Notes under the pieces: model-generated
What the model saw: the letters and a program-made list of their open reading frames with translations, nothing else
Told to the model about the DNA's origin: nothing
Database searches by the model: none
Shown here: positions 56,601 to 64,000 of the stretch, one piece after another
Layout of the letters: each line of letters begins with the position of its first letter
Position numbering within the stretch: position 1 is the first letter of the stretch
Translations under genes and position numbers: made by a program
From: Mycobacterium noviomagense
Lineage (GTDB): Bacteria > Actinomycetota > Actinomycetes > Mycobacteriales > Mycobacteriaceae
Assembly (NCBI RefSeq): GCF_010731635.1
Contig: NZ_AP022583.1
Coordinates: forward strand, 558,001 to 622,000
Reading direction: 5' to 3'
Length of the DNA stretch: 64,000 nucleotides

Positions 56601-57065
56601 TCACCTGGGGTCGGGCGCCCGCCGCTCCGCCGCCTCGACCGGTTTCGTCCGGCGCCGGCGCCGCCAGAGCACCATCCACACCGGCGGTACGACGCCCACC
56701 GCGATCAGTAGCGGCGCCCGGGCCAAGGCAAGCACCCCCGGCCCGTCGAAGATTCTGTCGTCGCCAGGACCGCCGAGGGTCATCCCGGCCACGGTCAGCA
56801 GCCACGTCCACAACGGCAACGCGGCCACCCGTGACGACGTGGTCCAGTGCATGGCTGCCCATACCAGGAGCGCGTTGACCAGACCGCTGATCAATGCGCT
56901 TACCGGGAACGGAATCGACCCGATATAGGCGGGCAGCAGCAGTGCCGCGGCGAGTGCCGACAGGACGCCGTCGATGGCCAGCAGGGTGAGAACGACGATA
57001 CGGATGGCGGGATCCGTCGCCGCGGTGTCATCACTCGATGCGACGGTTGGCTGGGTGGCGGTCAG
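56601..57065 (-). CDS. small polytopic membrane protein (Rv1171-like) with apparent CTG start
   Basis: This 154-residue membrane protein has about four hydrophobic helices (starting at about 20, 46, 73 and 104 from the proposed start). It corresponds to M. tuberculosis Rv1171, which begins MTAPQPTVA; here the matching codon is CTG at 57065 (L-T-A-T-Q-P-T-V-A). CTG overlaps the stop of the upstream 35-residue ORF as CTGA, so re-initiation is plausible. The nearest conventional start in frame is GTG 57110, which would add 15 residues and overlap the small ORF. Function unknown. Confidence 0.7.
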   Translation of the reverse strand: MTATQPTVASSDDTAATDPAIRIVVLTLLAIDGVLSALAAALLLPAYIGSIPFPVSALISGLVNALLVWAAMHWTTSSRVAALPLWTWLLTVAGMTLGGPGDDRIFDGPGVLALARAPLLIAVGVVPPVWMVLWRRRRRTKPVEAAERRAPDPR

Positions 57066-57169
57066 GTCGGGACGCTGTCGAGCTGCGCGGCCGGGGAAGC
57101 GATCACCCACTGAAAGTTGTCGAGCCGGACCTGCCAGTGCTGCATGTCGGGGTCCATATCGGGGTCCAT
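57062..57169 (-). CDS. 35-residue small ORF upstream of the Rv1171-like gene
   Basis: This short ORF starts ATG 57169 (MDPDMDPDMQHW) five bases after GGAAGGAA, a strong ribosome site, and ends in a TGA that overlaps the CTG of the next gene. Imperfect 12-base repeats encode the two MDPD units, giving three possible ATGs (57169, 57157, 57145). The body is NFQWVIASPAAQLDSVPT. No family was recognised. It could be a real peptide or a translation-coupling leader. It starts 36 bases after the mshB stop. Confidence 0.5.
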   Translation of the reverse strand: MDPDMDPDMQHWQVRLDNFQWVIASPAAQLDSVPT

Positions 57170-57204
57170 ACCGGTTCCTTCCACGAGGCTGGCTGGTAGG
57201 AAGC

Positions 57205-58116
57205 CTACCGCGGGGAGGATGGGCACAAGTCGAGTCCGGCGAGCAGGTCGGTCTCCCAGCCGCGCTCGTCGCGCTCTCCCCCGGTCCCGGCGACCAGGAT
57301 GTAGTGCTCCTCCGCCAGGATCGGCAGCGCCAGGTTGTTCGACAACGCGCACGCGCGCCCGGTGGGTCCGACGACGACCTGGGTGGCGTGCGCGGACAGC
57401 GCCGCAACCTTGGCGGGTAGCGCATCGGGTGCCTCGATGACGGCGTCGATCCGCTCGTCCGGGTAGCCGAACTCGCCGATGTCGCTGTCGCCGGTGGGGA
57501 TTACCCAGTGGGGCTGTAAATCGTCGCGACGCAGTGCGCGCCAGCCCGCGGAGAAGGCGCTCGCAGCGATGACGGTCCAGTACATCTTCGGTACGGTCCA
57601 CGGCTCGCCCGGGTAGTCCGCGGTGTCGGCGGCTGCGACCGCCGCTGTGGTGACGGCATGGGCGCGGATGTGATCCGGGTGTCCGTATCCCCCGTTGGGG
57701 TCATAGGTCACGACGACGTGGGGACGTAGCTCCCGGATTACCGACACCAGTGCACCGACAACGTCGCGCTCGTCGGCGTCGACGAACTTCTGCTGGCGCC
57801 GCGGCGCGGTGCCAGCCATGCCGGAATCGCGCCAGCGACCTGCGCCCCCGAGGTAGCTCGGTGCCCCTACACCGAGGGCGTGCAACGCGGCGGTGAGTTC
57901 GCCGATGCGGTAGCCGCCGAGTTGATCGGCGTGGTCGACGGACAGCTGCGCCCACTGGTCGCCCATGACTTCGCCCTCCTCGCCGAGTGTGCAGGTGACG
58001 ACCTGCACTTGGGCACCGCGAGCGGTGTAATGCGCGATGGTGGCGCCTGTGGTGAGGCTTTCGTCGTCGGGATGGGCGTGCACGAACAGCAGCCGCGGCG
58101 TCTCGTGGGACGGCAT
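57205..58116 (-). CDS. mshB: MshB deacetylase of mycothiol biosynthesis
   Basis: This 303-residue zinc deacetylase removes the acetyl group from GlcNAc-Ins to give GlcN-Ins in mycothiol synthesis. The LmbE/PIG-L motif AHPDD is at 14-18 (His15, Asp17 or Asp18 as ligand/base) and [11 protein letters not shown] supplies the second histidine pair. The length matches M. tuberculosis MshB (Rv1170, 303 residues). I chose ATG 58116; a longer in-frame reading to 58332 lacks similarity. No ribosome site is visible at this ATG. Confidence 0.95.
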   Translation of the reverse strand: MPSHETPRLLFVHAHPDDESLTTGATIAHYTARGAQVQVVTCTLGEEGEVMGDQWAQLSVDHADQLGGYRIGELTAALHALGVGAPSYLGGAGRWRDSGMAGTAPRRQQKFVDADERDVVGALVSVIRELRPHVVVTYDPNGGYGHPDHIRAHAVTTAAVAAADTADYPGEPWTVPKMYWTVIAASAFSAGWRALRRDDLQPHWVIPTGDSDIGEFGYPDERIDAVIEAPDALPAKVAALSAHATQVVVGPTGRACALSNNLALPILAEEHYILVAGTGGERDERGWETDLLAGLDLCPSSPR

Positions 58117-58432
58117 GGAGAAACCGTACCGGTGAGCTGCGCCCAGCAAGGACCATGGGCTGTCCCGCAGCGCTTGGGGCGTTGTCTGTTCGCTGGTCGA
58201 TCGACCCGCAGAGTGAACTGACCCGTCGGCGAGCGGTAGGTAATGCGTGCCGGGACCGTACATCTCGTTGCGCGAAGACGTCGGCGGTGTGGTAACGTCA
58301 CGCTCATTTATGCGACTGTCCGTGCTGCGCAACAGCTTTCACGAAGGCCCACGCTGACGACTGCGAAATCTCTACCATCGCAGAACGCGACGTCGGGGCG
58401 CCAAGAGAAACGATGATGGCTACTATCGGAGA
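58117..58432. other. 316-base divergent intergenic region, mshB and TetR
   Basis: No gene is supported here; the minus-strand frame extending mshB to 58332 has no recognisable similarity. Near its right end CTACCATCGCAGAA (58372-58385) and CTACTATCGGAGAA (58420-58433) are near-identical 14-base direct repeats 48 bases apart, each with a -10-like hexamer (TACCAT, TACTAT). The second lies six bases before the TetR ATG and suggests a leaderless start. M. tuberculosis carries PE/PPE genes (Rv1168c, Rv1169c) in this interval, and none are seen here. Confidence 0.6.
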
Positions 58433-59038
58433 ATGCCACAGCAGAGCAAAGCCGTAAAAAGCCGTCGCCGAGGCCAAGACCTCGAGAACGCGCTCTACGA
58501 GGCCACACTGGCCGAACTTTCTGCCGTGGGCTACGGCGGGCTGACCATGGAAGGGATCGCAGCACGCGCCCGTACCGGCAAGGCCGCGCTGTATCGACGC
58601 TGGGCCAGCAAGCGCGCGCTGGTGCAGGCCGCTCTGCTGCACGCCCTGCCGCCGTTGCCGGAGCCCAACGTTGACCGGTCGCCGCGCGAGAACCTGTTGG
58701 CGGTGTTCACCGCACACTGCGAGGTGCTCGCTGGAAAGACCGCCTTTCCGAGTCTGGACATCATCGGCCAGTTGGTCCACGAACCGGAGCTGCGCGCGAT
58801 CTTCGCCGACGCCGTGGTGGCCCCCCGCCTTCGCATCATCGAATCGATCCTGCGAGCAGCCGAGCGCAGCGGCGACATTGATCCCGCCAGCCTTACCCCG
58901 TTGACCGCACGAATTGGGCCGGCGTTGATCAACCATCACCTGCTGTTGACCGGAGCTCCGCCGAACAAGCGACAACTGATGCGCATTCTCGAAACCGTGC
59001 TTCCCCAGCGGACACCGGCGGTCAGTCGCGGCGGGTAG
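58433..59038 (+). CDS. TetR family transcriptional regulator
   Basis: This 201-residue TetR protein, by position and length the counterpart of M. tuberculosis Rv1167c, has an HTH (about 15-62: ALYEATLAELSAVGYGGLTM then RARTGKAALYRRWASKRALV) and a TetR_C helical domain. TACTAT six bases upstream of the ATG implies a leaderless mRNA. Its target is not evident; its own promoter region has repeated 14-base boxes. It is convergent with lpqW across a 180-base gap that contains only short ORFs and a weak hairpin. Confidence 0.88.
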   Translation: MPQQSKAVKSRRRGQDLENALYEATLAELSAVGYGGLTMEGIAARARTGKAALYRRWASKRALVQAALLHALPPLPEPNVDRSPRENLLAVFTAHCEVLAGKTAFPSLDIIGQLVHEPELRAIFADAVVAPRLRIIESILRAAERSGDIDPASLTPLTARIGPALINHHLLLTGAPPNKRQLMRILETVLPQRTPAVSRGG

Positions 59039-59218
59039 CCGTCACCGCCCAGATCGGGAATTGCACCCGATAGTTATCGAGAAGTGGCTCAAGGGTTCAG
59101 CCGTTCTTGTAGGGGCTCGAACCGCTTGGCATGTCCGGGTTGGTCGTCATCTTGTTGCATGAAGGCCAGCGTCTGCGGCCTGAAGACGCCCACGTAAGTG
59201 GAGGTTACACCCGGGGAG

Positions 59219-61117
59219 TTATTGCGAAATCTTCAGCCATTGACCGGCATCGCCGACGATGCCCACCGGCACCGCGCCGGACAGGTTGACGTTTTGCACG
59301 CTGGGTCCCGCGGCGACGATCGTGGTGTCCTGCAGGATCGGCAACACGGTCGCCATATTCCACAGCCGCGGCTCTACCGCGTTGATCACGTCGTTGATGT
59401 CCTTGGTGCCCTGCAGGGCGGCGTCGATATTCGACTGGATACTGCGGTCGCAGATGCCGGTGATGTTCGACGGCGCCTGCACCAGCGCCCCCGGCTCCGG
59501 TGAGCGGCTCGGCGGGGTTGACGTCGGCGTCCTCGACGGAGACGCGGCGTGCGGCGCGGTCGGTGATCCGTCGGACCTGCTGGCCGCCGGCGCACTCGAT
59601 GTCGACACCGGGGTCTCCTCCAGCGCGGGGCAGCCGTAGCGAGAAGCCAGCAGCGTCGCGAGGTTGCCGCCGGCTTGATGCCAGCCGACGACCGCGTCCA
59701 CCCGGTTGTTGACCAACGCGTCGCGGTAGAGCACCACCGGATCCAATCCCAGCACGGTGGCGGCGATGCCGACGTTGCGCAACTGGTCGGCGGCCGTGTT
59801 GGCCACTGCCACGGCCGTCGGGTCGTTCGACGCAACACCGATAACGAGCGATAACTGCTTGCCGTCCTTGCTGATTCGGCCTCGGGTGAACTCCGGTGCC
59901 CCGGTGTTGACCGGTGTGGTCGCCGGATCTGCCGGGGGCGGCACCGATGCAGACGTGTCGTTCTCGATCTGGTAGCCGCCGGCTTCCAAGAGACTCAGCG
60001 CATCCGCCTTGGTCATCGCCGGCGGCGCCGTCGGCACATATCCGGGGTCGCTGGGCGCGCGGATCTGCGCCTGGTCCAGCGTGACCGTGTTGTCGCTGCC
60101 GGCGCCGACCGTGGCGAGCAAGTCCACGTCGATCAGCCCCAGAATCGCCTTGCGCACCTGGGAGTCGGCCAGCTTGGGTTCGTTGGCGCGCAGGGTCAAC
60201 TGCATGACCCGCGGTGTCATGATCCGGGCGGTGCGCACGTCGGGAATGGCGGACAGTTGGGCGAATGCCGCTGAGCCGCCGTGTACCTGGGCGACCTGGG
60301 TGTCGCCGTTGCGGATCGAGTCGGCCAGGGCGGCCGGAGCGCCCGCGCGACGAAAGAGGATGAGATCCGGCTTGGCCGGCGGGCCCCAGTAACGGTCGTT
60401 GCGGGCGATCAAGATCTCGTCTCGTTGCGGGTCGATGTTCTCCACCCGGAACTGTCCGCCGGTGACGGGCAGCGCGCGCGTCAGCCCGGCCGGGAAGCCG
60501 CCGGGGACGTCTTTGACGATGTGTGCCGGCAGGATGTTGCTGAACAACTCCCGCCACGCCGGATATGGCTGGGAGAACGTGACGACCGCCTGCTTGCCGC
60601 CGTCGATCGACTGCACACCGGTGATGAGGTCGTAGCCGGCCGGGTCGACGACGCCGGGCTGGCTGACCATCTGGCGCCACAGGTACCAGAAGTCGTCGGC
60701 CGCGATCGGGGCGTTGTCGGTCCACTGCGCCTCGGGCCGGATCTTGTAGGTCACCGTGAACGGGTTGTCGTTGGTGACGTCGGCGGATACCAGCAGCGTC
60801 GGATCCATCTCCCACCGCGAACCGGTCGGAGTGCTCGGGTCGGGCACCGGGCGGAACGCGCTGGGCAGCACCAGGGCGCTGACCGCGGCGTTGACCGCCG
60901 ACAGGTCGGAAAGCAGGTGGGGGTTGAAGCCGGCGCCGATCGAGTCGATACCCATGATGACCTGCATGACGCGCGGAGGCGGCGGCGGCGAGCTGCGCGA
61001 CGTCTCGGTGCTCTGCGGCGCGGGCGGCGGCTTGACGGTGCAGCCCGACACCACCAGCACCAGCACCGTAGCCAGCCCGCCGATCATCGACCAGGCGCGG
61101 CAGGCTCGTTTCGGCAC
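59219..61117 (-). CDS. lpqW: LpqW lipoprotein controlling PIM/LAM branching
   Basis: This 632-residue lipoprotein has the lipobox VSGC with Cys26 and an oligopeptide-binding (SBP family 5) fold. In mycobacteria LpqW (Rv1166) regulates the split between PIM and LM/LAM synthesis, through PimE. A Ser/Pro/Thr/Ala-rich insert (about residues 528-572) near the C-terminus is low complexity. Start GTG 61117. It is 52 bases downstream of typA on the same strand. Confidence 0.93.
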   Translation of the reverse strand: MPKRACRAWSMIGGLATVLVLVVSGCTVKPPPAPQSTETSRSSPPPPPRVMQVIMGIDSIGAGFNPHLLSDLSAVNAAVSALVLPSAFRPVPDPSTPTGSRWEMDPTLLVSADVTNDNPFTVTYKIRPEAQWTDNAPIAADDFWYLWRQMVSQPGVVDPAGYDLITGVQSIDGGKQAVVTFSQPYPAWRELFSNILPAHIVKDVPGGFPAGLTRALPVTGGQFRVENIDPQRDEILIARNDRYWGPPAKPDLILFRRAGAPAALADSIRNGDTQVAQVHGGSAAFAQLSAIPDVRTARIMTPRVMQLTLRANEPKLADSQVRKAILGLIDVDLLATVGAGSDNTVTLDQAQIRAPSDPGYVPTAPPAMTKADALSLLEAGGYQIENDTSASVPPPADPATTPVNTGAPEFTRGRISKDGKQLSLVIGVASNDPTAVAVANTAADQLRNVGIAATVLGLDPVVLYRDALVNNRVDAVVGWHQAGGNLATLLASRYGCPALEETPVSTSSAPAASRSDGSPTAPHAASPSRTPTSTPPSRSPEPGALVQAPSNITGICDRSIQSNIDAALQGTKDINDVINAVEPRLWNMATVLPILQDTTIVAAGPSVQNVNLSGAVPVGIVGDAGQWLKISQ

Positions 61118-61169
61118 GCCATCAGGGTATCGGCCGGCCCATCGGCTGCCGGCGCAACCGCACCGTCAT

Positions 61170-63077
61170 CTAGCCTCGCGCCTTGGCCCGCGCCCGGCTG
61201 CGCGCCCGCTCGGTAGCGCCGAGCTCGACCTTCCGGACCCGCACCGCCTCCGGGGTGACCTCGACACATTCGTAGGGCCCACAGAACTCCATCGCGCGCT
61301 CCAAGTCGAGGTCAATGGGCTTGGCTACGGTCTCCATGACCTCGGCGGTCGACGAGCGGATATTGGTCAGCTTCTTTTCCCGAGTGACGTTGATGTCGAG
61401 GTCCTCCGGGCGCGGGTTGATGCCTACGACCATGCCCTCATAGGTGTCCTGCCCGGGCGCGACGAAGAACTGGCCGCGGTCAGCCAGTTGCAGCAGCGCA
61501 TACGCCGTGACGGTGCCGGAGCGGTCCGACACCAGCGACCCGCTGTGGCGGGTTCGGATCTCCCCCGCCCACGGCCGGTAGCCGTCGAACACCGCGTGGG
61601 CGATGCCGGTGCCGCGGGTCTCGGTCAGGAATTCGGTGCGCCACCCGATCAGCCCGCGGCTGGGCACCGTGAAATCCATTCGCACCCACCCCGTGGCGTG
61701 GTTGACCATCTCGACCATGCGGCCCTTGCGCGCACCCATCAACTGGGTGACCGCGCCGACGTACTGCTCCGGGCAGTCGATGGTCAGCGCCTCGACCGGC
61801 TCGTGCAGTTTCCCGTCGATGGTCTTGGTCACCACCTGCGGCTTGCCGACGGTCAACTCGAAACCCTCCCGGCGCATCTGCTCGACCAGCACCGCCAGCG
61901 CCAGCTCGCCGCGGCCCTGCACCTCCCAGGCGTCGGGCCGGCCGATGTCGAGCACCCGGATCGACACGTTGCCCACCAGCTCGGCGTCCAGCCGGGCTTT
62001 GACCATCCGCGCGGTGAGCTTGTGGCCGGGCACCTTGCCGGCCAGCGGCGAGGTATTCGTTCCGATGGTGACCGAGATCGCCGGCTCGTCGACGGTAATC
62101 CGCGGCAGCGCAACGGGATTGGCGGGATCGGCGAGCGTGTCGCCGATCATGATGTCGGGTATGCCCGCGACTGCGACGATGTCGCCGGCTTCTGCTTGCT
62201 CGGTGGGTGAACGTTCCACCCCCTCGGTGGCCAGCAGCTCGGTGATTTTCGCGGCGGCGACGACGGGTTCGCCGTCGATTTCGCGCAGCCACGCTACCTG
62301 CTGTCCCTTCCGCAACCGGCCGTTGTAGATGCGGATCAACGCCAACCGGCCCAGGAACGTCGACGCGTCGAGGTTGGTGACGAGCGCCTGCAGGGGTGCG
62401 TCCGGGTCGCCGGACGGCGGTGGAATGTGCTGCAGCAAAACGTCGAACAGCGGATCCAGGTTGTCGCCCTCGGGAAGCTCCCCGTCGGCGGGCGGCACGG
62501 TGCTGGCCACCCCGGCGCGCCCGGACGCGTACAGCGTCGGCAGGCCGAGGGCTTCTTCGGCGGCCTTCGCCGCTTCGTCGTCGAGATCGGCCGCGACGTC
62601 GAGCAGCAGATCATGGCTGGCGTCGACGACCTCGGCGATGCGGGCGTCGGGCCGGTCGGTCTTGTTGACGACGAGGATCACCGGCAGATGCGCCGCCAGC
62701 GCCTTGCGCAGCACGAAGCGGGTCTGCGGCAGCGGCCCTTCGGCGGCGTCGACCAGCAACAGCACCCCGTCGACCATCGAGAGCCCGCGTTCCACCTCGC
62801 CGCCGAAGTCGGCGTGGCCGGGCGTGTCGATCACATTGATCACGGTGACGCTGCCGTCACTGTGGTGACGGTGCACGGCGGTGTTCTTGGCCAGGATCGT
62901 GATGCCTTTTTCCCGCTCGAGGTCGCCGGTGTCGAGCACCCGCTCTTTGGCTTCGCCGCGCTCGTGCAAGGCGCCGGACTGCCGCAGCATGGCGTCGACC
63001 AGTGTCGTCTTGCCATGGTCGACATGGGCAACGATGGCAACGTTGCGAAATTGCGTGAATCGACTGATGGCTACCAA
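61170..63077 (-). CDS. typA: TypA/BipA ribosome-associated GTPase
   Basis: This 635-residue translational GTPase has G1 [10 protein letters not shown]3 DTPGHADF and G4 NKTD, then EF-G-like domains II, III and V and the TypA-specific C-terminus. It acts on ribosomes in stress adaptation. The only usable start before the conserved [10 protein letters not shown] is TTG 63077, which overlaps the narI stop by seven bases; there is no ribosome site. M. tuberculosis TypA (Rv1165) starts a few residues later. Rare TTG plus overlap suggests coupling to the nitrate reductase operon. Confidence 0.93.
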   Translation of the reverse strand: MVAISRFTQFRNVAIVAHVDHGKTTLVDAMLRQSGALHERGEAKERVLDTGDLEREKGITILAKNTAVHRHHSDGSVTVINVIDTPGHADFGGEVERGLSMVDGVLLLVDAAEGPLPQTRFVLRKALAAHLPVILVVNKTDRPDARIAEVVDASHDLLLDVAADLDDEAAKAAEEALGLPTLYASGRAGVASTVPPADGELPEGDNLDPLFDVLLQHIPPPSGDPDAPLQALVTNLDASTFLGRLALIRIYNGRLRKGQQVAWLREIDGEPVVAAAKITELLATEGVERSPTEQAEAGDIVAVAGIPDIMIGDTLADPANPVALPRITVDEPAISVTIGTNTSPLAGKVPGHKLTARMVKARLDAELVGNVSIRVLDIGRPDAWEVQGRGELALAVLVEQMRREGFELTVGKPQVVTKTIDGKLHEPVEALTIDCPEQYVGAVTQLMGARKGRMVEMVNHATGWVRMDFTVPSRGLIGWRTEFLTETRGTGIAHAVFDGYRPWAGEIRTRHSGSLVSDRSGTVTAYALLQLADRGQFFVAPGQDTYEGMVVGINPRPEDLDINVTREKKLTNIRSSTAEVMETVAKPIDLDLERAMEFCGPYECVEVTPEAVRVRKVELGATERARSRARAKARG

Positions 63078-63808
63078 CCGGGGCGGCGCGGCGCTGATCC
63101 GACCAGTTGATCGTCGACGACCTCGCGACTGCGGTAGACGATGTAGGGGCGGAACAGGTACGCGATCGGAACGCTGAACGCGTGCACGAGTCGTGTGAAC
63201 GGCCACAGGGCGAACAGCAGCAGTGCGATCGTCGCATGCAATTGGAAGTAGAACGGCGCCTGCAGCATTAGATCGCCGCGCGGGTCCAGGACGAAGATCG
63301 ACCGGAACCAGATCGACACATTCTGGCGGTAGTCATGTACTTGGCCGAAGTGCGTGGCTCCCATCAATGTGCAGCTCATGCCGGCCACCATCGCGCAGAC
63401 CAGCACCGGGTACATCAGCTTGTCGCTGAAGGTGGTGGCAAGGCGCACCGGTCCGCTGGCCCATCGTCGATAGATCAGCAACCCGATGCCGATCAGGGCG
63501 GCGATTCCGGCGGGCGCACCGAGAATCAGCGCCTGCAAATGGTAGAAGCGGTCGCTCATCCCGATGTCCTCGGTGACCCACTCGGGGATGCACAGGCCCA
63601 CGACGTGGCCCATGATCACCATCAGGCTGCCGAAGTGAAACAGCGGGCTGCCGATTGACAACAGCCGCGATTCGTAGATCTGCGAGGAGCGGCTGGTCCA
63701 GCCGAACTTGTCGTAGCGGTAGCGCCACCAGGTGCCGACCGCAGCGATCGACAGCGAGACGTACGGTGCGACGTCCCAGAAGATCTCGGTAAGGCTCGTG
63801 TGGGCCAT
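63071..63808 (-). CDS. narI: respiratory nitrate reductase gamma subunit
   Basis: This 245-residue membrane subunit carries the two b-type hemes that take electrons from menaquinol to NarH/NarG. Five transmembrane helices and paired histidines are visible (HFGSLMVIMGHVVGL, about 57-71, and QLHATIALLLFALWPFTRLVHAFSVP near the C-terminus, in parts). The length matches M. tuberculosis NarI (Rv1164). ATG 63808 lies one base after the narJ stop. Its own stop overlaps typA's TTG start. Confidence 0.95.
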   Translation of the reverse strand: MAHTSLTEIFWDVAPYVSLSIAAVGTWWRYRYDKFGWTSRSSQIYESRLLSIGSPLFHFGSLMVIMGHVVGLCIPEWVTEDIGMSDRFYHLQALILGAPAGIAALIGIGLLIYRRWASGPVRLATTFSDKLMYPVLVCAMVAGMSCTLMGATHFGQVHDYRQNVSIWFRSIFVLDPRGDLMLQAPFYFQLHATIALLLFALWPFTRLVHAFSVPIAYLFRPYIVYRSREVVDDQLVGSAPRRPGW

Positions 63809-63809
63809 C

Positions 63810-64000
63810 TCAGCTTCCGCCGGTTCGTTTGGGTGGGACGGTCAAGGTAAACGGTTGCAAGCCAACAGCTTCGGCCGGGGGGCCCTGCGCGGCGAGCCGC
63901 TGCGCCCGGCGCACCTCCTGGTCGGTCACCGGCGGGAGCGTTTCGCACACCGCCGCGATGACATGTTCGTACAGGGAATGCGCGTCCCGCAACGCCGTCA
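63810..64000 (-). CDS. narJ: nitrate reductase assembly chaperone NarJ, C-terminal part
   Basis: Only the last 63 codons lie in the window, read on the minus strand from the right edge to TGA 63812-63810. They give LRDAHSLYEHVIAAVCETLP, then QEVRRAQRLAAQGPP, then a Pro/Thr tail ending KRTGGS. The position immediately before narI, one base apart, and the helical sequence fit NarJ (Rv1163), which inserts the molybdenum cofactor into NarG. Identity rests mainly on gene order. Confidence 0.85.
   Translation of the reverse strand, partial: TALRDAHSLYEHVIAAVCETLPPVTDQEVRRAQRLAAQGPPAEAVGLQPFTLTVPPKRTGGS

Noticed and set aside
59090..59165. tRNA-like T-arm (GGTTCGAGCC) on the minus strand and short ORFs between TetR and lpqW
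   Set aside because: The pairing needed for a T-stem and the rest of a cloverleaf are missing, and the short ORFs lack ribosome sites.
60756..62210. 484-residue plus-strand frame crossing from lpqW into typA
   Set aside because: It spans the gap between two real minus-strand genes and has no similarity to any family I know.

Overview
The window comes from a mycobacterium outside the M. tuberculosis complex, probably a slow grower. It is GC-rich and dense with coding sequence. Read left to right, its gene order is recognisably the M. tuberculosis mdh-corA to narJ segment (about Rv1240 down to Rv1163) in reverse. Mycobacterial hallmarks include trehalose import (lpqY-sugABC), SigE/RseA/HtrA/TatB, glucosylglycerate synthesis (gpgS), mycothiol synthesis (mshB), F420 synthesis (fbiC), LpqW and many fatty acyl-CoA ligases. 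No phage, IS element, integrase, CRISPR array, rRNA or tRNA was seen.

Layout. 1-10.4 kb: the first codons of mdh, corA, the lpqY-sugABC trehalose ABC operon, a small membrane-domain protein, a tandem pair of DUF4190 proteins, a citrate-lyase-beta-like enzyme, and an MgtE-N/CBS protein coupled to a DUF1003 protein. 10.5-17.6 kb: a lytic transglycosylase, mrp, and the envelope-stress block tatB-htrA-rseA-sigE with a divergent O-methyltransferase. 17.6-21.6 kb: a TetR-ABC exporter operon with overlapping operator and promoter, then an ICMT-like membrane methyltransferase. 21.6-29.9 kb: glgC/glgA (alpha-glucan precursors), DUF3117, tagA, a DivIVA-domain protein, gpgS, folP2, fadD6 and LOG. 30-36.2 kb: a large HTH-less STAND-type ATPase, dapE and dapD (lysine/DAP pathway), a VOC protein and fadD36. 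36.2-46.5 kb: a decayed cytochrome b561/molybdopterin oxidoreductase pseudogene, an acyl-CoA ligase with a lipase-like partner, proline catabolism (prodh, pruA), two alpha/beta hydrolases, and a divergent TetR with two strong palindromic operators. 46.6-58.4 kb: a KimA-like K+ transporter with an extra C-terminal domain, an AidB-like acyl-CoA dehydrogenase, dapC-fdxC, a PEBP lipoprotein, a mycothiol-type DinB enzyme coupled to fbiC, a small membrane protein apparently using a CTG start, and mshB. 58.4-64 kb: a TetR regulator, lpqW, typA and narI-narJ (end of the respiratory nitrate reductase operon).

Working together. Several pathways interlock. Trehalose uptake and ADP-glucose/maltose-1-phosphate synthesis feed alpha-glucan. 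dapC, dapD and dapE supply diaminopimelate to the wall that the transglycosylase remodels. SigE, RseA, HtrA and TatB handle envelope stress. fbiC and mshB make the redox cofactors F420 and mycothiol. Compared with my memory of H37Rv, every PE/PPE/Esx insertion known from this stretch is missing, and different accessory genes (hydrolases, VOC, PEBP lipoprotein, CitE-like) sit in the gaps. The most novel signals are regulatory: paired palindromes, overlapping operators, dispersed repeats and unusual start codons.
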